A stretch of DNA of 64,000 bases from Vulcanimicrobiota bacterium. Lineage in GTDB: Bacteria; Vulcanimicrobiota; Vulcanimicrobiia; Vulcanimicrobiales; Vulcanimicrobiaceae. Positions 40,466 through 48,799 of the stretch are shown here, one piece after another. Every line of letters starts with the position of its first letter. Position 1 is the stretch's first letter. The position numbers and the translations under genes are program-made. The notes under the pieces are model-generated. The model did not search any database. It was not told the DNA's origin and was given only the letters and a program-made list of their open reading frames with translations. The stretch covers positions 1-64,000 of the forward strand of contig JAAXCW010000003.1 of assembly GCA_013036095.1 (NCBI GenBank), in the 5' to 3' direction.

Positions 40466-42019
40466 TTATTGCGACGCGATCGTCGCGAGAACGGCGCCGC
40501 GAAGCGCTGCAAGGTCGGCCGCGCCGTGCGGTTGATCCTCACCCATCCATTGATTGATCATAAACGAAAACGTAACGGGGCCATGCGTCTTCGTTTTCAC
40601 GTAGCCCGAAATCGTGCGCACGTGGCTGATACTGCCGGTCTTCGCGAAGACGTTGTTTTCCGCGGCCGTTCCTTTATAAGAGCTCTTGAGTGTGCCGCGC
40701 ACGCCGGCGACGGGCAGCGCGTCGAGCACGACGTCGCGGTTGGGCGAGTTCCAATCGTTTTGGAGGATCAGCAGCAGATCGCGCGGCGTGATCCGATCGT
40801 ATTGCGAGAGCCCCGAGCCGTCGGAGATCGTCACAGTCGCCGGATCGACGCCGGCAGATTTCAAATACTGGTTTTCCAAGATGCGCCCGTTTTCGACCGT
40901 CCCTGGCGAGCCTTTCAGGCGAAATCCGAGTTCTTTCAGAAATATCTCGCCCATCAAGTTATCGCTCGGATACCAAAAGTCGGCCAGCAATTGCGGCAGC
41001 GCCTCGGAGTGCTTGCTCCATAAGACGGTTGCATTCGTTGGCGTCCGGCCGCTGCCCGGGCCAAGGGCTTCCGTTACGGCAACGCCATGCGCCTTGAGCG
41101 CTTTGGCAAAGATATCGCCGGCATACGCTTGCGGATCCGGAACCGCGGGGCGGACGTCGCCCGATTCCTTTGCTTCTAGCGGATAGCTGCCGGTGATCTC
41201 GATAACGTTCGGCAGCGACCAAGGCCGGACGATTTCCGATGTATCTTTTGACTTCGGTGCGCCCGTGACGAGGAGGTTCTCGACGGTGAACGCGCTGCTC
41301 TGCGGCTCGATACGGAGGACGGCGGGAGACCCGGCGCTCGCGCCCGGCGAAAAATAGACGTGCACGACTCCATCTTCTAATTCGAGCGCGCTGACAACCG
41401 GCGCGTAATAAAAAGGAAGGTCGTCCCACGACCACCCGTAGCCGTAGCGGACCGCGTCGTAGCGCGAGGCATCGGTAATAACACCGAGCGAGACGGTATT
41501 TACGCCTTGTGCGGCCACAGCCGCCGCCGCATCGTCAAGGTCTTTAGCGGAAAGCAGTGCGTCGCCGCCGCCGAGCAAATAGATATTTCCGGAGATCGTT
41601 CCGCTCTGCGGTGGACCATCGGACGCGACCGTGGTTGTGAACGTGAAGCCGGTTCCGAGCAATGCGAGCGCCGCCGATCCTACGAGCAGTTTAAAGTTCG
41701 AGGCGGGCATGAACTCTTGGTCGGCGTTTTGAGAAAAGAGCGTCGTCTTCCGGACCGTATCGATTGCCACCAGCCCAACCTGCGCGCCGCGCAGCGTCGG
41801 TGCCGCCATGAGTCTTTCGATCGTGCGGTGCAGTGCCGTCATCTGTGCGGGTTTCCAAGGCACACCACCCGTAGCCGGCTTAGCCAATGTTGCGACGGAC
41901 GACATATCCGCTGCCGTCACCGGTATGGCACTCGTTGCGAGCACAAGAACCAACGATGTCATTCTGAGTAGCGCATTTTTGATGCGCGTAGTCGAAGAAC
42001 GGGTAGTAGAATTATTCAT
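40466..42019 (-). CDS. dacB: D-alanyl-D-alanine carboxypeptidase/endopeptidase (PBP4 type)
   Basis: Periplasmic enzyme that trims peptidoglycan cross-links. The 517-residue product has the three penicillin-binding motifs: SNFK (in PASNFKLLVG), SGLSQYDR near the SxN position and KTGSISHVR. The frame starts at ATG 42019, overlapping the lysA stop by 8 nt. The first 19 residues are encoded by a dispersed repeat and supply a basic end ahead of the hydrophobic MTSLVLVLATSAIPVTA leader. ATG 41962 is an alternative start. Confidence 0.92.
   Translation of the reverse strand: MNNSTTRSSTTRIKNALLRMTSLVLVLATSAIPVTAADMSSVATLAKPATGGVPWKPAQMTALHRTIERLMAAPTLRGAQVGLVAIDTVRKTTLFSQNADQEFMPASNFKLLVGSAALALLGTGFTFTTTVASDGPPQSGTISGNIYLLGGGDALLSAKDLDDAAAAVAAQGVNTVSLGVITDASRYDAVRYGYGWSWDDLPFYYAPVVSALELEDGVVHVYFSPGASAGSPAVLRIEPQSSAFTVENLLVTGAPKSKDTSEIVRPWSLPNVIEITGSYPLEAKESGDVRPAVPDPQAYAGDIFAKALKAHGVAVTEALGPGSGRTPTNATVLWSKHSEALPQLLADFWYPSDNLMGEIFLKELGFRLKGSPGTVENGRILENQYLKSAGVDPATVTISDGSGLSQYDRITPRDLLLILQNDWNSPNRDVVLDALPVAGVRGTLKSSYKGTAAENNVFAKTGSISHVRTISGYVKTKTHGPVTFSFMINQWMGEDQPHGAADLAALRGAVLATIASQ
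41957..42000. repeat. dispersed repeat, copy C, inside the dacB 5' end
   Basis: TGTCATTCTGAGTAGCGCA, a TTTTTGA loop, then TGCGCGTAGTCGAAGAAC. The GCGCA/TGCGC pair forms the hairpin. On the minus strand it ends exactly on the internal ATG of dacB. Confidence 0.75.
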
Positions 42020-43322
42020 CGCAGTCGTTCCGTAAAATGTCGTCGATGCTTTCGCGCTTGGAGATCAGCGTGTGTGTCCCGCCGCGCACGGCAACGACCG
42101 CCGGGCGCGCGAAGCGATTGTAATTTCCCGCCATGCTATAGGTGTATGCCCCGGTCGTGCACATCGCGATCAGATCGCCCTCGGCTAGCTCTGAAGGCAA
42201 GCGTGCGGTGCCGAGTTCGTCGTTTTCACAAGAACGGCCGCACAGAACGGCTTCCTGCAGTGGCCCGCTTTCGCGCGCAGCGTACGCATGATGGTATGCG
42301 CCGTAGAGGGCGGGGCGGGGATTCTCGTAGATGCCGCCGTCGACGATGACAAACGGCTTGCCGGATTCGCGTTTGGTGGACATCGCGCGATAGAGTGTCG
42401 TGCCCGCTTGCGCAACGAGCGCCCTTCCGGGCTCGATGCCGATGTGTGGAAGCGGAAGGTTCCAACGCTTGGCGTCTTTCTGCGCCGCGTTTGCGATCTC
42501 CGTAATCGTTTTATCTGCCTCGAACGTCTCGGGCTCATCGGGATGCATCGCGACGCCGAAACCGCCCCCGACGACGATGCGTTCAGTGACAAAGCCGGAT
42601 GCCGCGGCGAAAGCCGCCCGCTCCATGAGCGCGCGCGTATTTTCGGCGAACGCTTGCGCGTCGTAAATCTGCGAGCCGATGTGCGAGTGCAGTCCCTGGA
42701 ACTGTAAGCCCGGCGATTTCTTCAGAGTCTCCAGCGCAGCCGGCAGAGCAGCCGCATCGAAGCCGAATTTCGTTCGCGCGCCGCCCGTGCGAACGAATTC
42801 GTGCGTGTGCGCTTCGATGCCGGAGTTGATTCGCAGCAGAACGGGGATCTTCGCGCCGCCGGAACGGCTTGCCAGGCGCTGCAGTTCCTCAATGTTGTCG
42901 ACGATCACGCGCGCTACGCGCCCTTCGGCAGCTGCGTCAAGTTCGTCGGCTGTTTTTCCGCAGCCGTGAAAAGTGATGCGGCCGGCGGGAAAGGCCGCGC
43001 GTTCGGCGGTAGCGAGCTCGCCGAGCGAGCAGACGTCAAGGTGGAGCGGCGTGTGTTTCAAGTGGCGCGCTAGGGCGACCAGCAACAGCGCTTTCCCGGC
43101 GTATGCGATCTCGATCGAGTGCGGAGCGCATGCTTGCAGAAAATTCGCGATCGCCGCATCGAAGACGTCGTAATCGATTACGAGCACCGGCGTGCCGTAC
43201 GCTGTGGCAAGTTCGTCGGCGGAAACGCCGCCCACGAACAGCTCGCCGCCGCGCCGCTCGTGGCCCGGAGCGAGGCCGCCGCGCCAGCGGACGGGCGCAG
43301 AGTTGCCGATCATTGCTCGCAT
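42012..43322 (-). CDS. lysA: diaminopimelate decarboxylase
   Basis: PLP enzyme making L-lysine from meso-diaminopimelate. The 436-residue product has the PLP-binding Lys in IAYAGKALLLVAL, the HSHIGSQI motif, EPGRALVAQAGTTLYR and, across the dimer interface, the substrate motif CGRSCENDEL. GAYTYSMAGNYNRF near the end is also typical. Full length. First gene of the lysA-dacB-SIS operon; its last codons overlap the dacB start. Confidence 0.95.
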   Translation of the reverse strand: MRAMIGNSAPVRWRGGLAPGHERRGGELFVGGVSADELATAYGTPVLVIDYDVFDAAIANFLQACAPHSIEIAYAGKALLLVALARHLKHTPLHLDVCSLGELATAERAAFPAGRITFHGCGKTADELDAAAEGRVARVIVDNIEELQRLASRSGGAKIPVLLRINSGIEAHTHEFVRTGGARTKFGFDAAALPAALETLKKSPGLQFQGLHSHIGSQIYDAQAFAENTRALMERAAFAAASGFVTERIVVGGGFGVAMHPDEPETFEADKTITEIANAAQKDAKRWNLPLPHIGIEPGRALVAQAGTTLYRAMSTKRESGKPFVIVDGGIYENPRPALYGAYHHAYAARESGPLQEAVLCGRSCENDELGTARLPSELAEGDLIAMCTTGAYTYSMAGNYNRFARPAVVAVRGGTHTLISKRESIDDILRNDCDE

Positions 43323-43344
43323 TGCTTTAGCCTAAGGTGCACTT

Positions 43345-43421
43345 TGTCATCCTGTCATCCTGAGTAGCACGCCAATGCGTGCGTGTTGAAGGGAGCACGC
43401 CAATGCGTGCGCGTCGAAGGA
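43345..43421. repeat. dispersed repeat, copy D, with 28-bp tandem duplication
   Basis: TGTCATCC appears twice, followed by TGAGT. Two tandem 28-bp units then run at 43366-43393 and 43394-43421, each AGCACGCCAATGCGTGCG followed by TGTTGAAGGG or CGTCGAAGGA. Each unit can form a GCACGC/GCGTGC hairpin. The end of the second unit (gaagga) lies 7 nt before the start of the amidase gene and serves as its ribosome site. Confidence 0.8.
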
Positions 43422-43428
43422 CGTCGTC

Positions 43429-44022
43429 ATGGAATATCCGTCGCGGAAGCTGCGCGAGTGGGCCCCCGATCTGCCGGAAGGCCGCATCGACAATATCTAC
43501 ATTCACTGGTCGGCGCACGACTACCGTTCGGTCTTCCCGGCCTACCATTTCTGCGTGGCCCCAGACGAAGACGATGAAATCATCGTCGTCAACACGCACG
43601 ATGTGCGCGAAAACATGCGCAGCGTTTACGACGCGCCCGGCCAGCCCTATGCCGCGCACACGCGTAAACGAAATTCATATGCCCTCGGAATCTCCGTCAT
43701 GGGCATGCAAGGCTCGAGGCCCGATGACTTCGGGCCGTATCCGCTTACGCCCGAGCTCATCGACGCGCTCTGTTTGGTTGCGGCGAAACTTGCGTCGCGT
43801 TATCGCGTGCCGGTGGACGCAGAACACATCATGACGCACGCGGAAGCGGCGCTGCGCGATGGCTATTTCGGAACGGAACCCGAACAGCGATGGGACATCT
43901 CGCGGCTGCGTCCGGATCCGCGTCCGCTCGTGCCGCAAGATGCCCTAGATGTCGGCGAAGAGTTACGCGCGCGAATCCGCCGCTTCAGTCAGGAGCGAAC
44001 TGCGCCAGAAACTGCTCGATGA
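43429..44022 (+). CDS. N-acetylmuramoyl-L-alanine amidase-like (PGRP/Amidase_2) protein
   Basis: The 197-residue protein without a signal peptide shows the amidase_2 pattern: NIYIHWSAHDY (first zinc His), PYAAHTRKRNSYALGISVMG and HIMTHAEAALRDGYFG (second His region), with RWDISRL near the end. Likely cleaves the amide between MurNAc and L-Ala in muropeptides, probably in recycling given the lack of an export signal. The start ATG 43429 uses a gaagga ribosome site donated by repeat copy D. It converges with manA with a 38-nt overlap. Confidence 0.78.
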   Translation: MEYPSRKLREWAPDLPEGRIDNIYIHWSAHDYRSVFPAYHFCVAPDEDDEIIVVNTHDVRENMRSVYDAPGQPYAAHTRKRNSYALGISVMGMQGSRPDDFGPYPLTPELIDALCLVAAKLASRYRVPVDAEHIMTHAEAALRDGYFGTEPEQRWDISRLRPDPRPLVPQDALDVGEELRARIRRFSQERTAPETAR

Positions 44023-45052
44023 CGGGCTGCGCGACGCCGGCGTCGTGCAGCCGCTGCTTCATCGTCTCCGCCGACGCCGGCGGCGTCACCAGCATGAATG
44101 GCGACGCGGGCCCATTGCCGGAGATGCGCACGTTTTGTGCGGCCGCCGGAACGAGCGCGGTTTGGTAGCAGTGCAGCTGCGCGCTTCCGTCGTCGCAGGT
44201 GAGCTCGAGTTCGTCTTCCAGCGTCATGACGATGAGTGGACGGTCGTGCGTTCCCATTGAGGCCGGCGTCTCGGTTGCGGTGACGCGTTCAACGATGAAG
44301 TGCGAATCGGCGATGAGCGCCGTTCGCTGGAAGCCTTCGTATGCGTAGGCGAGCTCGGAAAGCGCGTTCGACGTTCCGGCTTTGTAGTTCAGAACGTCGC
44401 CCGCTTTTTGCACGTGCAGCTCGCGCGGCTTGCCGTCGGGGCCGACGCGGTTCCAGTCGAAGATGCGATAAGTGAGATCGCTGGCCTGCTGCGTTTCGAA
44501 GATCACGATGCCGGCGCCGATTGCGTGCAGCGTACCGGCGGGTATGTAAAATGCATCCCCTGCTTCAATCGGTACGCGGCGCAGAATCTCTCCGAGCGAT
44601 CCGTCCGCGACGCGCTGCTCGTACTCTTCGCGCGTCGTGTCGCGCGTCCAGCCCATCACGAGCGCCGCGCCGGGTTTGGCTTGCAGCACGTACCAGCATT
44701 CGGTCTTCCCGTTGGGCTGATGCTCTACACGCTGCGCGTATGCGTCGCCGGGATGCACTTGCACCGAGAGTGAATCGCACGCGTCGATAATTTTCGTGAG
44801 GATCGGAAAAATGCGGGCCGGATCGATCGAGGCCAGCAGTTTGGCGCCGAGCGAAGCGCGCAGCTGCGCGACGGTTTGACCCGCGAGCGTTCCGTTCGCG
44901 ACGCGATTTTCGTCCCAGCACTCCCAGCTTTCACCGATCTTTGTTTGCGGGTCTCCGTCCTTGCCGAACTCTTTTACCAGGTCGCTGCCGCCCCAAATGG
45001 CCGGCGCGAGTTTGGGTTGCAGGACGTAGGGATAGAGCGAACCGTCAGACAC
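43985..45052 (-). CDS. manA: mannose-6-phosphate isomerase, class I
   Basis: Zinc enzyme interconverting fructose-6-phosphate and mannose-6-phosphate. The 355-residue product contains PKLAPAIWGGSDL, SVQVHPGDAYAQRVE, GKTECWYVL and AFYIPAGTLHAIGAGIVIFETQQASDLTYRIFDWNR, which include the metal-binding His/Glu set of firmicute-type ManA. It starts 8 nt inside the end of the pabB-pabC fusion gene. Third gene of a minus-strand operon beginning at 47356. Confidence 0.94.
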   Translation of the reverse strand: MSDGSLYPYVLQPKLAPAIWGGSDLVKEFGKDGDPQTKIGESWECWDENRVANGTLAGQTVAQLRASLGAKLLASIDPARIFPILTKIIDACDSLSVQVHPGDAYAQRVEHQPNGKTECWYVLQAKPGAALVMGWTRDTTREEYEQRVADGSLGEILRRVPIEAGDAFYIPAGTLHAIGAGIVIFETQQASDLTYRIFDWNRVGPDGKPRELHVQKAGDVLNYKAGTSNALSELAYAYEGFQRTALIADSHFIVERVTATETPASMGTHDRPLIVMTLEDELELTCDDGSAQLHCYQTALVPAAAQNVRISGNGPASPFMLVTPPASAETMKQRLHDAGVAQPVIEQFLAQFAPD

Positions 45053-46673
45053 GATTGCGTTCGCCTGCGAGCTGAGCTTTCAGAAGCCCTCGCGCCGAGT
45101 TTCCGACGAACACTTCGTCCGCGGCAAGCAGGTCGTTCTCATACAGCACGCGTTCGATGGCGTCGCCGCGCGAGACCAGCGCATTCCGAAGAATGCCGGG
45201 CAGAAGGCCGCTGCGCAGCGGCGGCGTGTACAACGTCCCGTCGATTCGGATAAAGAGATTCGTGCGCGATCCTTCAGTCAACTCGTCGCGTTCGTTTCGC
45301 AGCAGAGCGTCGAAACATCCCGATTTCTGTGCGAACTCGGCTGCCGCGTCGTGAGCGGGGCGCCAGGACGTCTTGTACTTGAGCATTGCATCGCCGGAAG
45401 AGACCCGCTCGCCGGCGACGGCGATTAAGATGTTTTCCGGGGCGTTTGGCAGTGGCTCCGTTGCAATCGAGGCCGTCCCGTCGAGGGTTAGACGAATGCG
45501 AACGACCGCGGGCACTTCGCGCGCGTTGAGCTCGTCCAGGCTGCGTCGCACCTCCGAATCGTCGAAGGCTATACCGAAATGTTCCGCGGCGTCGCGCAAA
45601 CGCGCCAGATGCGCGTGCACCTCGCTCGGATTCGGTCCGCAACGCAGCGTTTCCAGACACGCGAAAGCGTCGAGAGCAGGTTTGAGGAAAGCCGTTTTGA
45701 GCAAAACCTCGCGCCATTCGTCTTCGGCTTGTGAATCGCTGACGATGCCGCCGCCGGCATCGAGCCGCCCCGCGCCGCTCGCGCGGTCGATTTGCATCGT
45801 GCGAATGGCGACGTTCCACCAGCCGCGCCGCTGCGGCGTCAGGTAACCGATGCTTCCCGTGTAAATCTCGCGCGCTTGGGTTTCGAACCGCGCGATGTGC
45901 GCCATCGCTGCACGTTTCGGCGCGCCGGTGACGCTTCCGCACGGGAACGTTGCGCGAAAGATCTCGCTCAAGCGCGTTTCTTGCCCAAGCGTGCCCGAAA
46001 TCGTCGAAGTCATCGTCGCAAACGTAGGATATCGTTCGACCGAGAAGAGTTTATCGACGCTTATGTCGTGACAGATCTTGTGCAGATCATTGCGCAGCAA
46101 ATCGACGATCATCAGGTGCTCCGCCCGGTTTTTGGCGTTATCCAACTCGGCGTCCGCGGCCGGAGCGGCCGTACCCTTCATCGGCATCGTGACGACCTTG
46201 CTTTCGTCAAATCGTAAGAACAACTCCGGCGAGAACGAGAGCAGCACGCGATCGCCGTCTTCGACATATGCGCAGTAGCGAGCTTCGCTTTGTTTTGCGA
46301 GCACGCAGTAGGCGTCGAACGGCTCGCCCGAAAACGCGAAATCGAACGGCAGCGTGTAATTGACTTGGTAGACTTCGCCGTCTCTAATGGCCGATCGGAT
46401 CGCGTCGATCGCTCCGTTATACTGCCTGCGCGGGACGCGCGCCATGGGCGGCGTCATGCGAAAGTCCCGCCGTCCGGCGTCGAGATCGATCGTTTGCAGC
46501 GCTTCGTAGACGCCCAGGGCCAGCAGCGGCGCTTGCGCCTCGCGCTGCGGCAGGCTTACACAGCTCGCGCCCAACTCGTAAGAAAGAAAACCGGCGATGC
46601 AGTAGCCGGCTGCAAGCGCGGCATCCGCCGCATCGATGGCCTTCCACGCTTCGTCCGGTGAAGCGGCCCTCAA
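45045..46673 (-). CDS. fused aminodeoxychorismate synthase component I and aminodeoxychorismate lyase
   Basis: Makes 4-aminobenzoate, the ring of folate, from chorismate. Residues about 1-325 are PabB (chorismate-binding domain: GAPKRAAMAHIARFE, AREIYTGSIGYLTPQ, GGGIVSDSQAEDEWRE). Residues about 330-542 are a class IV PLP lyase (NERDELTEGSRTNLFI). No amidotransferase (PabA) gene is in the window. The first start codon of the common set is TTG 46673, but the homologous N-terminus (VVAGSGPALLFDSPIHI) continues upstream in frame. A CTG at 46730, overlapping the previous gene, may be the real start. Confidence 0.93.
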   Translation of the reverse strand: MRAASPDEAWKAIDAADAALAAGYCIAGFLSYELGASCVSLPQREAQAPLLALGVYEALQTIDLDAGRRDFRMTPPMARVPRRQYNGAIDAIRSAIRDGEVYQVNYTLPFDFAFSGEPFDAYCVLAKQSEARYCAYVEDGDRVLLSFSPELFLRFDESKVVTMPMKGTAAPAADAELDNAKNRAEHLMIVDLLRNDLHKICHDISVDKLFSVERYPTFATMTSTISGTLGQETRLSEIFRATFPCGSVTGAPKRAAMAHIARFETQAREIYTGSIGYLTPQRRGWWNVAIRTMQIDRASGAGRLDAGGGIVSDSQAEDEWREVLLKTAFLKPALDAFACLETLRCGPNPSEVHAHLARLRDAAEHFGIAFDDSEVRRSLDELNAREVPAVVRIRLTLDGTASIATEPLPNAPENILIAVAGERVSSGDAMLKYKTSWRPAHDAAAEFAQKSGCFDALLRNERDELTEGSRTNLFIRIDGTLYTPPLRSGLLPGILRNALVSRGDAIERVLYENDLLAADEVFVGNSARGLLKAQLAGERNRV

Positions 46674-46717
46674 GATGTGGATCGGTGAATCGAAGAGCAG
46701 CGCCGGGCCGGATCCGG

Positions 46718-47356
46718 CTACGACGCGCAGATTTCCCCGCGTTCCACGATCGACTTGAAGCGCCGCAGGTCTTCAGCGATTTGCTTTTGCGGCTCTTCGC
46801 CCAGAAGTTTGGCAAGCGATGCGCCCGCGAAGCGCGCGAGCGGCACGTATTCGAGAACGACGCGCACGTCGGTTACGCTTCCGCGCTGATCGAAATGTAC
46901 GGATCCGGCGTGATTGATCGCCGAACCGGGCAGCGAACGCCAGCCGATCAGTTCGCCCGGCACGTCGTTGATGATCTCGGCCTCCCACGAGAGGAGCCGC
47001 CCGGCCGGCGCGTGGACGCGCCAGCGCGAGCGCGTGGGCGTCAGCACGGTGACGTCGTCCAAGTGATGCATGAATTGCGGCAGCGTCTCCAGGCGGCGCC
47101 AGAATGCGTAGAGTCCGGACGCCGGCATCTCGATCGAGATCGACTCTTCGACACGGACGCCCGTGCCGTAAGGAACGCTCGCGCTAGGATTATGCGTCTC
47201 GCCGTCGGGCACCGACGCGATCCCTAACGCCGCGTAAATCGCGCAGTACCCGGTGGCGGCGCGATAGAGAAGATGCGCCGCCGCGCCGCCCAGCAGCATC
47301 CCCGCACCGAGCGAGAGCCACCGTTCGGATGGGGCAACGTTGCGTCTCTCGTGCAT
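46718..47356 (-). CDS. membrane-anchored SRPBCC-domain protein
   Basis: The product is 212 residues from ATG 47356, which has a strong gaggagag site; an upstream extension to 47401 overlaps the divergent folK start. The N-terminus is hydrophobic (WLSLGAGMLLGGAAAHLLYRA, a YgaP-like two-helix hairpin). Then comes a START/SRPBCC ligand-binding fold (VRVEESISIEMPASGLYAFW, LPQFMHHLDDVTVL, VPGELIGWRSLPGSAIN). Proteins of this type bind hydrophobic ligands; the role is unknown. First gene of the operon with pabB-pabC and manA. Confidence 0.82.
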   Translation of the reverse strand: MHERRNVAPSERWLSLGAGMLLGGAAAHLLYRAATGYCAIYAALGIASVPDGETHNPSASVPYGTGVRVEESISIEMPASGLYAFWRRLETLPQFMHHLDDVTVLTPTRSRWRVHAPAGRLLSWEAEIINDVPGELIGWRSLPGSAINHAGSVHFDQRGSVTDVRVVLEYVPLARFAGASLAKLLGEEPQKQIAEDLRRFKSIVERGEICAS

Positions 47357-47389
47357 GCGATTGCTCTCCTCGTCCCTAAGTACCGTAAC

Positions 47390-48799
47390 GTGCGCGTCCA
47401 CGTGGGCATCGGCTCAAACCTTGGCGACCGGCAGGCCAATATTCTTGCAGCTCTGCAGCGGCTTCGGCGCAAAAGCCGCGTGGTGGCGGTTTCGTCATTT
47501 TTTGAAAGCGCCCCCGCGGAAGGCGCTGAGGGCCCGCTGTTTCTCAACGTTGCGGCGGAACTCGAGACCCAGCTCGACCGCGACGGTTTTCAAGAACTGG
47601 CTCGCGGCGTCGAAGTCGCGGTCGGCCGGCCGGGAAAACGGCGCCATGCGGCTCGGGCCATCGACATCGATCTCTTATCGGCCGGCGACGACTACGTTCA
47701 TCCCGCGCTCGCGCAGCGTCCGTACAATTTGGTGCCGCTTGCCGAAATCGCGCCGCAGTTCGCTCAGCTCGCGGCGTCGCTGAAATCCAACGGCATTGCG
47801 CGCCGCGCACGCTCGCTGCATTTCGATGCCAACAGCCAGGAAGAAACTCCCGACGTGCGGCTCTCGCTCGACCGCGTCGGCGTTTCGCGCGTGCGCAGAA
47901 TCGTACGGCTGAACGTTGCAGGCCGCGAACAGGTTTTCAACGGCGAATTCACGATGCTCGCCGATCTTTCGCCCGACAAATCCGGCGTGCACATGTCGCG
48001 GTTTCACGAAATTCTGGAAGAAGCGGCGCTAGATGTGCTCGCTCGGACCGATGCGCCGGCGCGGATCGAAAGTTTGGTCGAAGCGATCGCGCGAGAAATC
48101 GTGCGAACGCAACGCGCAGTGCGCGCCGACGTCCGGCTGCGTGCCGACTTTGCGCTCGAACGGTGGACGCCGGTCAGCGGAAAGCGCGGCGAAGAAACCT
48201 ACACGTTGACCGGCATCGCGCATGCCGACGCGGCCGGCGTTCGCCGCGCCATCGGAGTCGAGGCCGAAGGCATGACGGCGTGTCCCTGCGCACAAGCCAT
48301 GATCCGCGAGCAAAGTTTCAGCGACCTGCGCGAAGCCGGCTTTTCTGAAGCCGATGCGCGCCGCGCGCTCGAAGCGCTGCCGGTTGCCACGCACAATCAG
48401 CGCGGACGAGGCAGCGTCCTCATCGGTGCGCTCTCCGAAGAAATGCCGGCGGTCGAAGATCTCGTCGAAATCGTCGAGAGTTCGATGTCGAGCGAAACGT
48501 ACGACCTGCTCAAGCGGCCCGATGAATTTTTCGTCGTCAACAAGGCGCACCACAATCCCAAATTCGTCGAAGATGTCGTTCGCGGCATTCTGGCCGGCGC
48601 GCTGGAAATGTATGAAGATTTTCCCGACGAGACATTCATCAGCGCTTCTCAGGTCAATTACGAATCTATTCATAAACACGATGCGTTTGCCGAGGCGTAC
48701 GGCACGTTCGGAGAACTTCGCGGCGAATTGCGCGGCAGCGCGTACGCGGGCCGCAAGACGGATCTGACGGCTTGGCTCTCGACACGACGCTCGTCTTAA
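47390..48799 (+). CDS. bifunctional FolK-FolE2: HPPK fused to GTP cyclohydrolase IB
   Basis: The 469-residue fusion holds two folate-pathway enzymes. Residues 1 to about 135 are FolK, pyrophosphorylating hydroxymethyl-dihydropterin: VHVGIGSNLGDR, FFESAPAEGAEGPLFLN, RAIDIDLL. Residues about 150-469 are FolE2, which converts GTP to dihydroneopterin triphosphate: DLSPDKSGVHMSRFHE and GMTACPCAQAM, where C298 and C300 include the metal ligand. FolE2 is the zinc-independent type of cyclohydrolase. GTG 47390 starts just before the FolK core; GTG 47402 is possible. FolB and FolP are not in the window. It diverges from the SRPBCC-pabBC operon by 33 bp. Confidence 0.93.
   Translation: MRVHVGIGSNLGDRQANILAALQRLRRKSRVVAVSSFFESAPAEGAEGPLFLNVAAELETQLDRDGFQELARGVEVAVGRPGKRRHAARAIDIDLLSAGDDYVHPALAQRPYNLVPLAEIAPQFAQLAASLKSNGIARRARSLHFDANSQEETPDVRLSLDRVGVSRVRRIVRLNVAGREQVFNGEFTMLADLSPDKSGVHMSRFHEILEEAALDVLARTDAPARIESLVEAIAREIVRTQRAVRADVRLRADFALERWTPVSGKRGEETYTLTGIAHADAAGVRRAIGVEAEGMTACPCAQAMIREQSFSDLREAGFSEADARRALEALPVATHNQRGRGSVLIGALSEEMPAVEDLVEIVESSMSSETYDLLKRPDEFFVVNKAHHNPKFVEDVVRGILAGALEMYEDFPDETFISASQVNYESIHKHDAFAEAYGTFGELRGELRGSAYAGRKTDLTAWLSTRRSS

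Noticed and set aside
43366-43421. CRISPR-like direct repeats
   Set aside because: Two abutting 28-bp units without spacers; they belong to the dispersed hairpin repeat family, not a CRISPR array.
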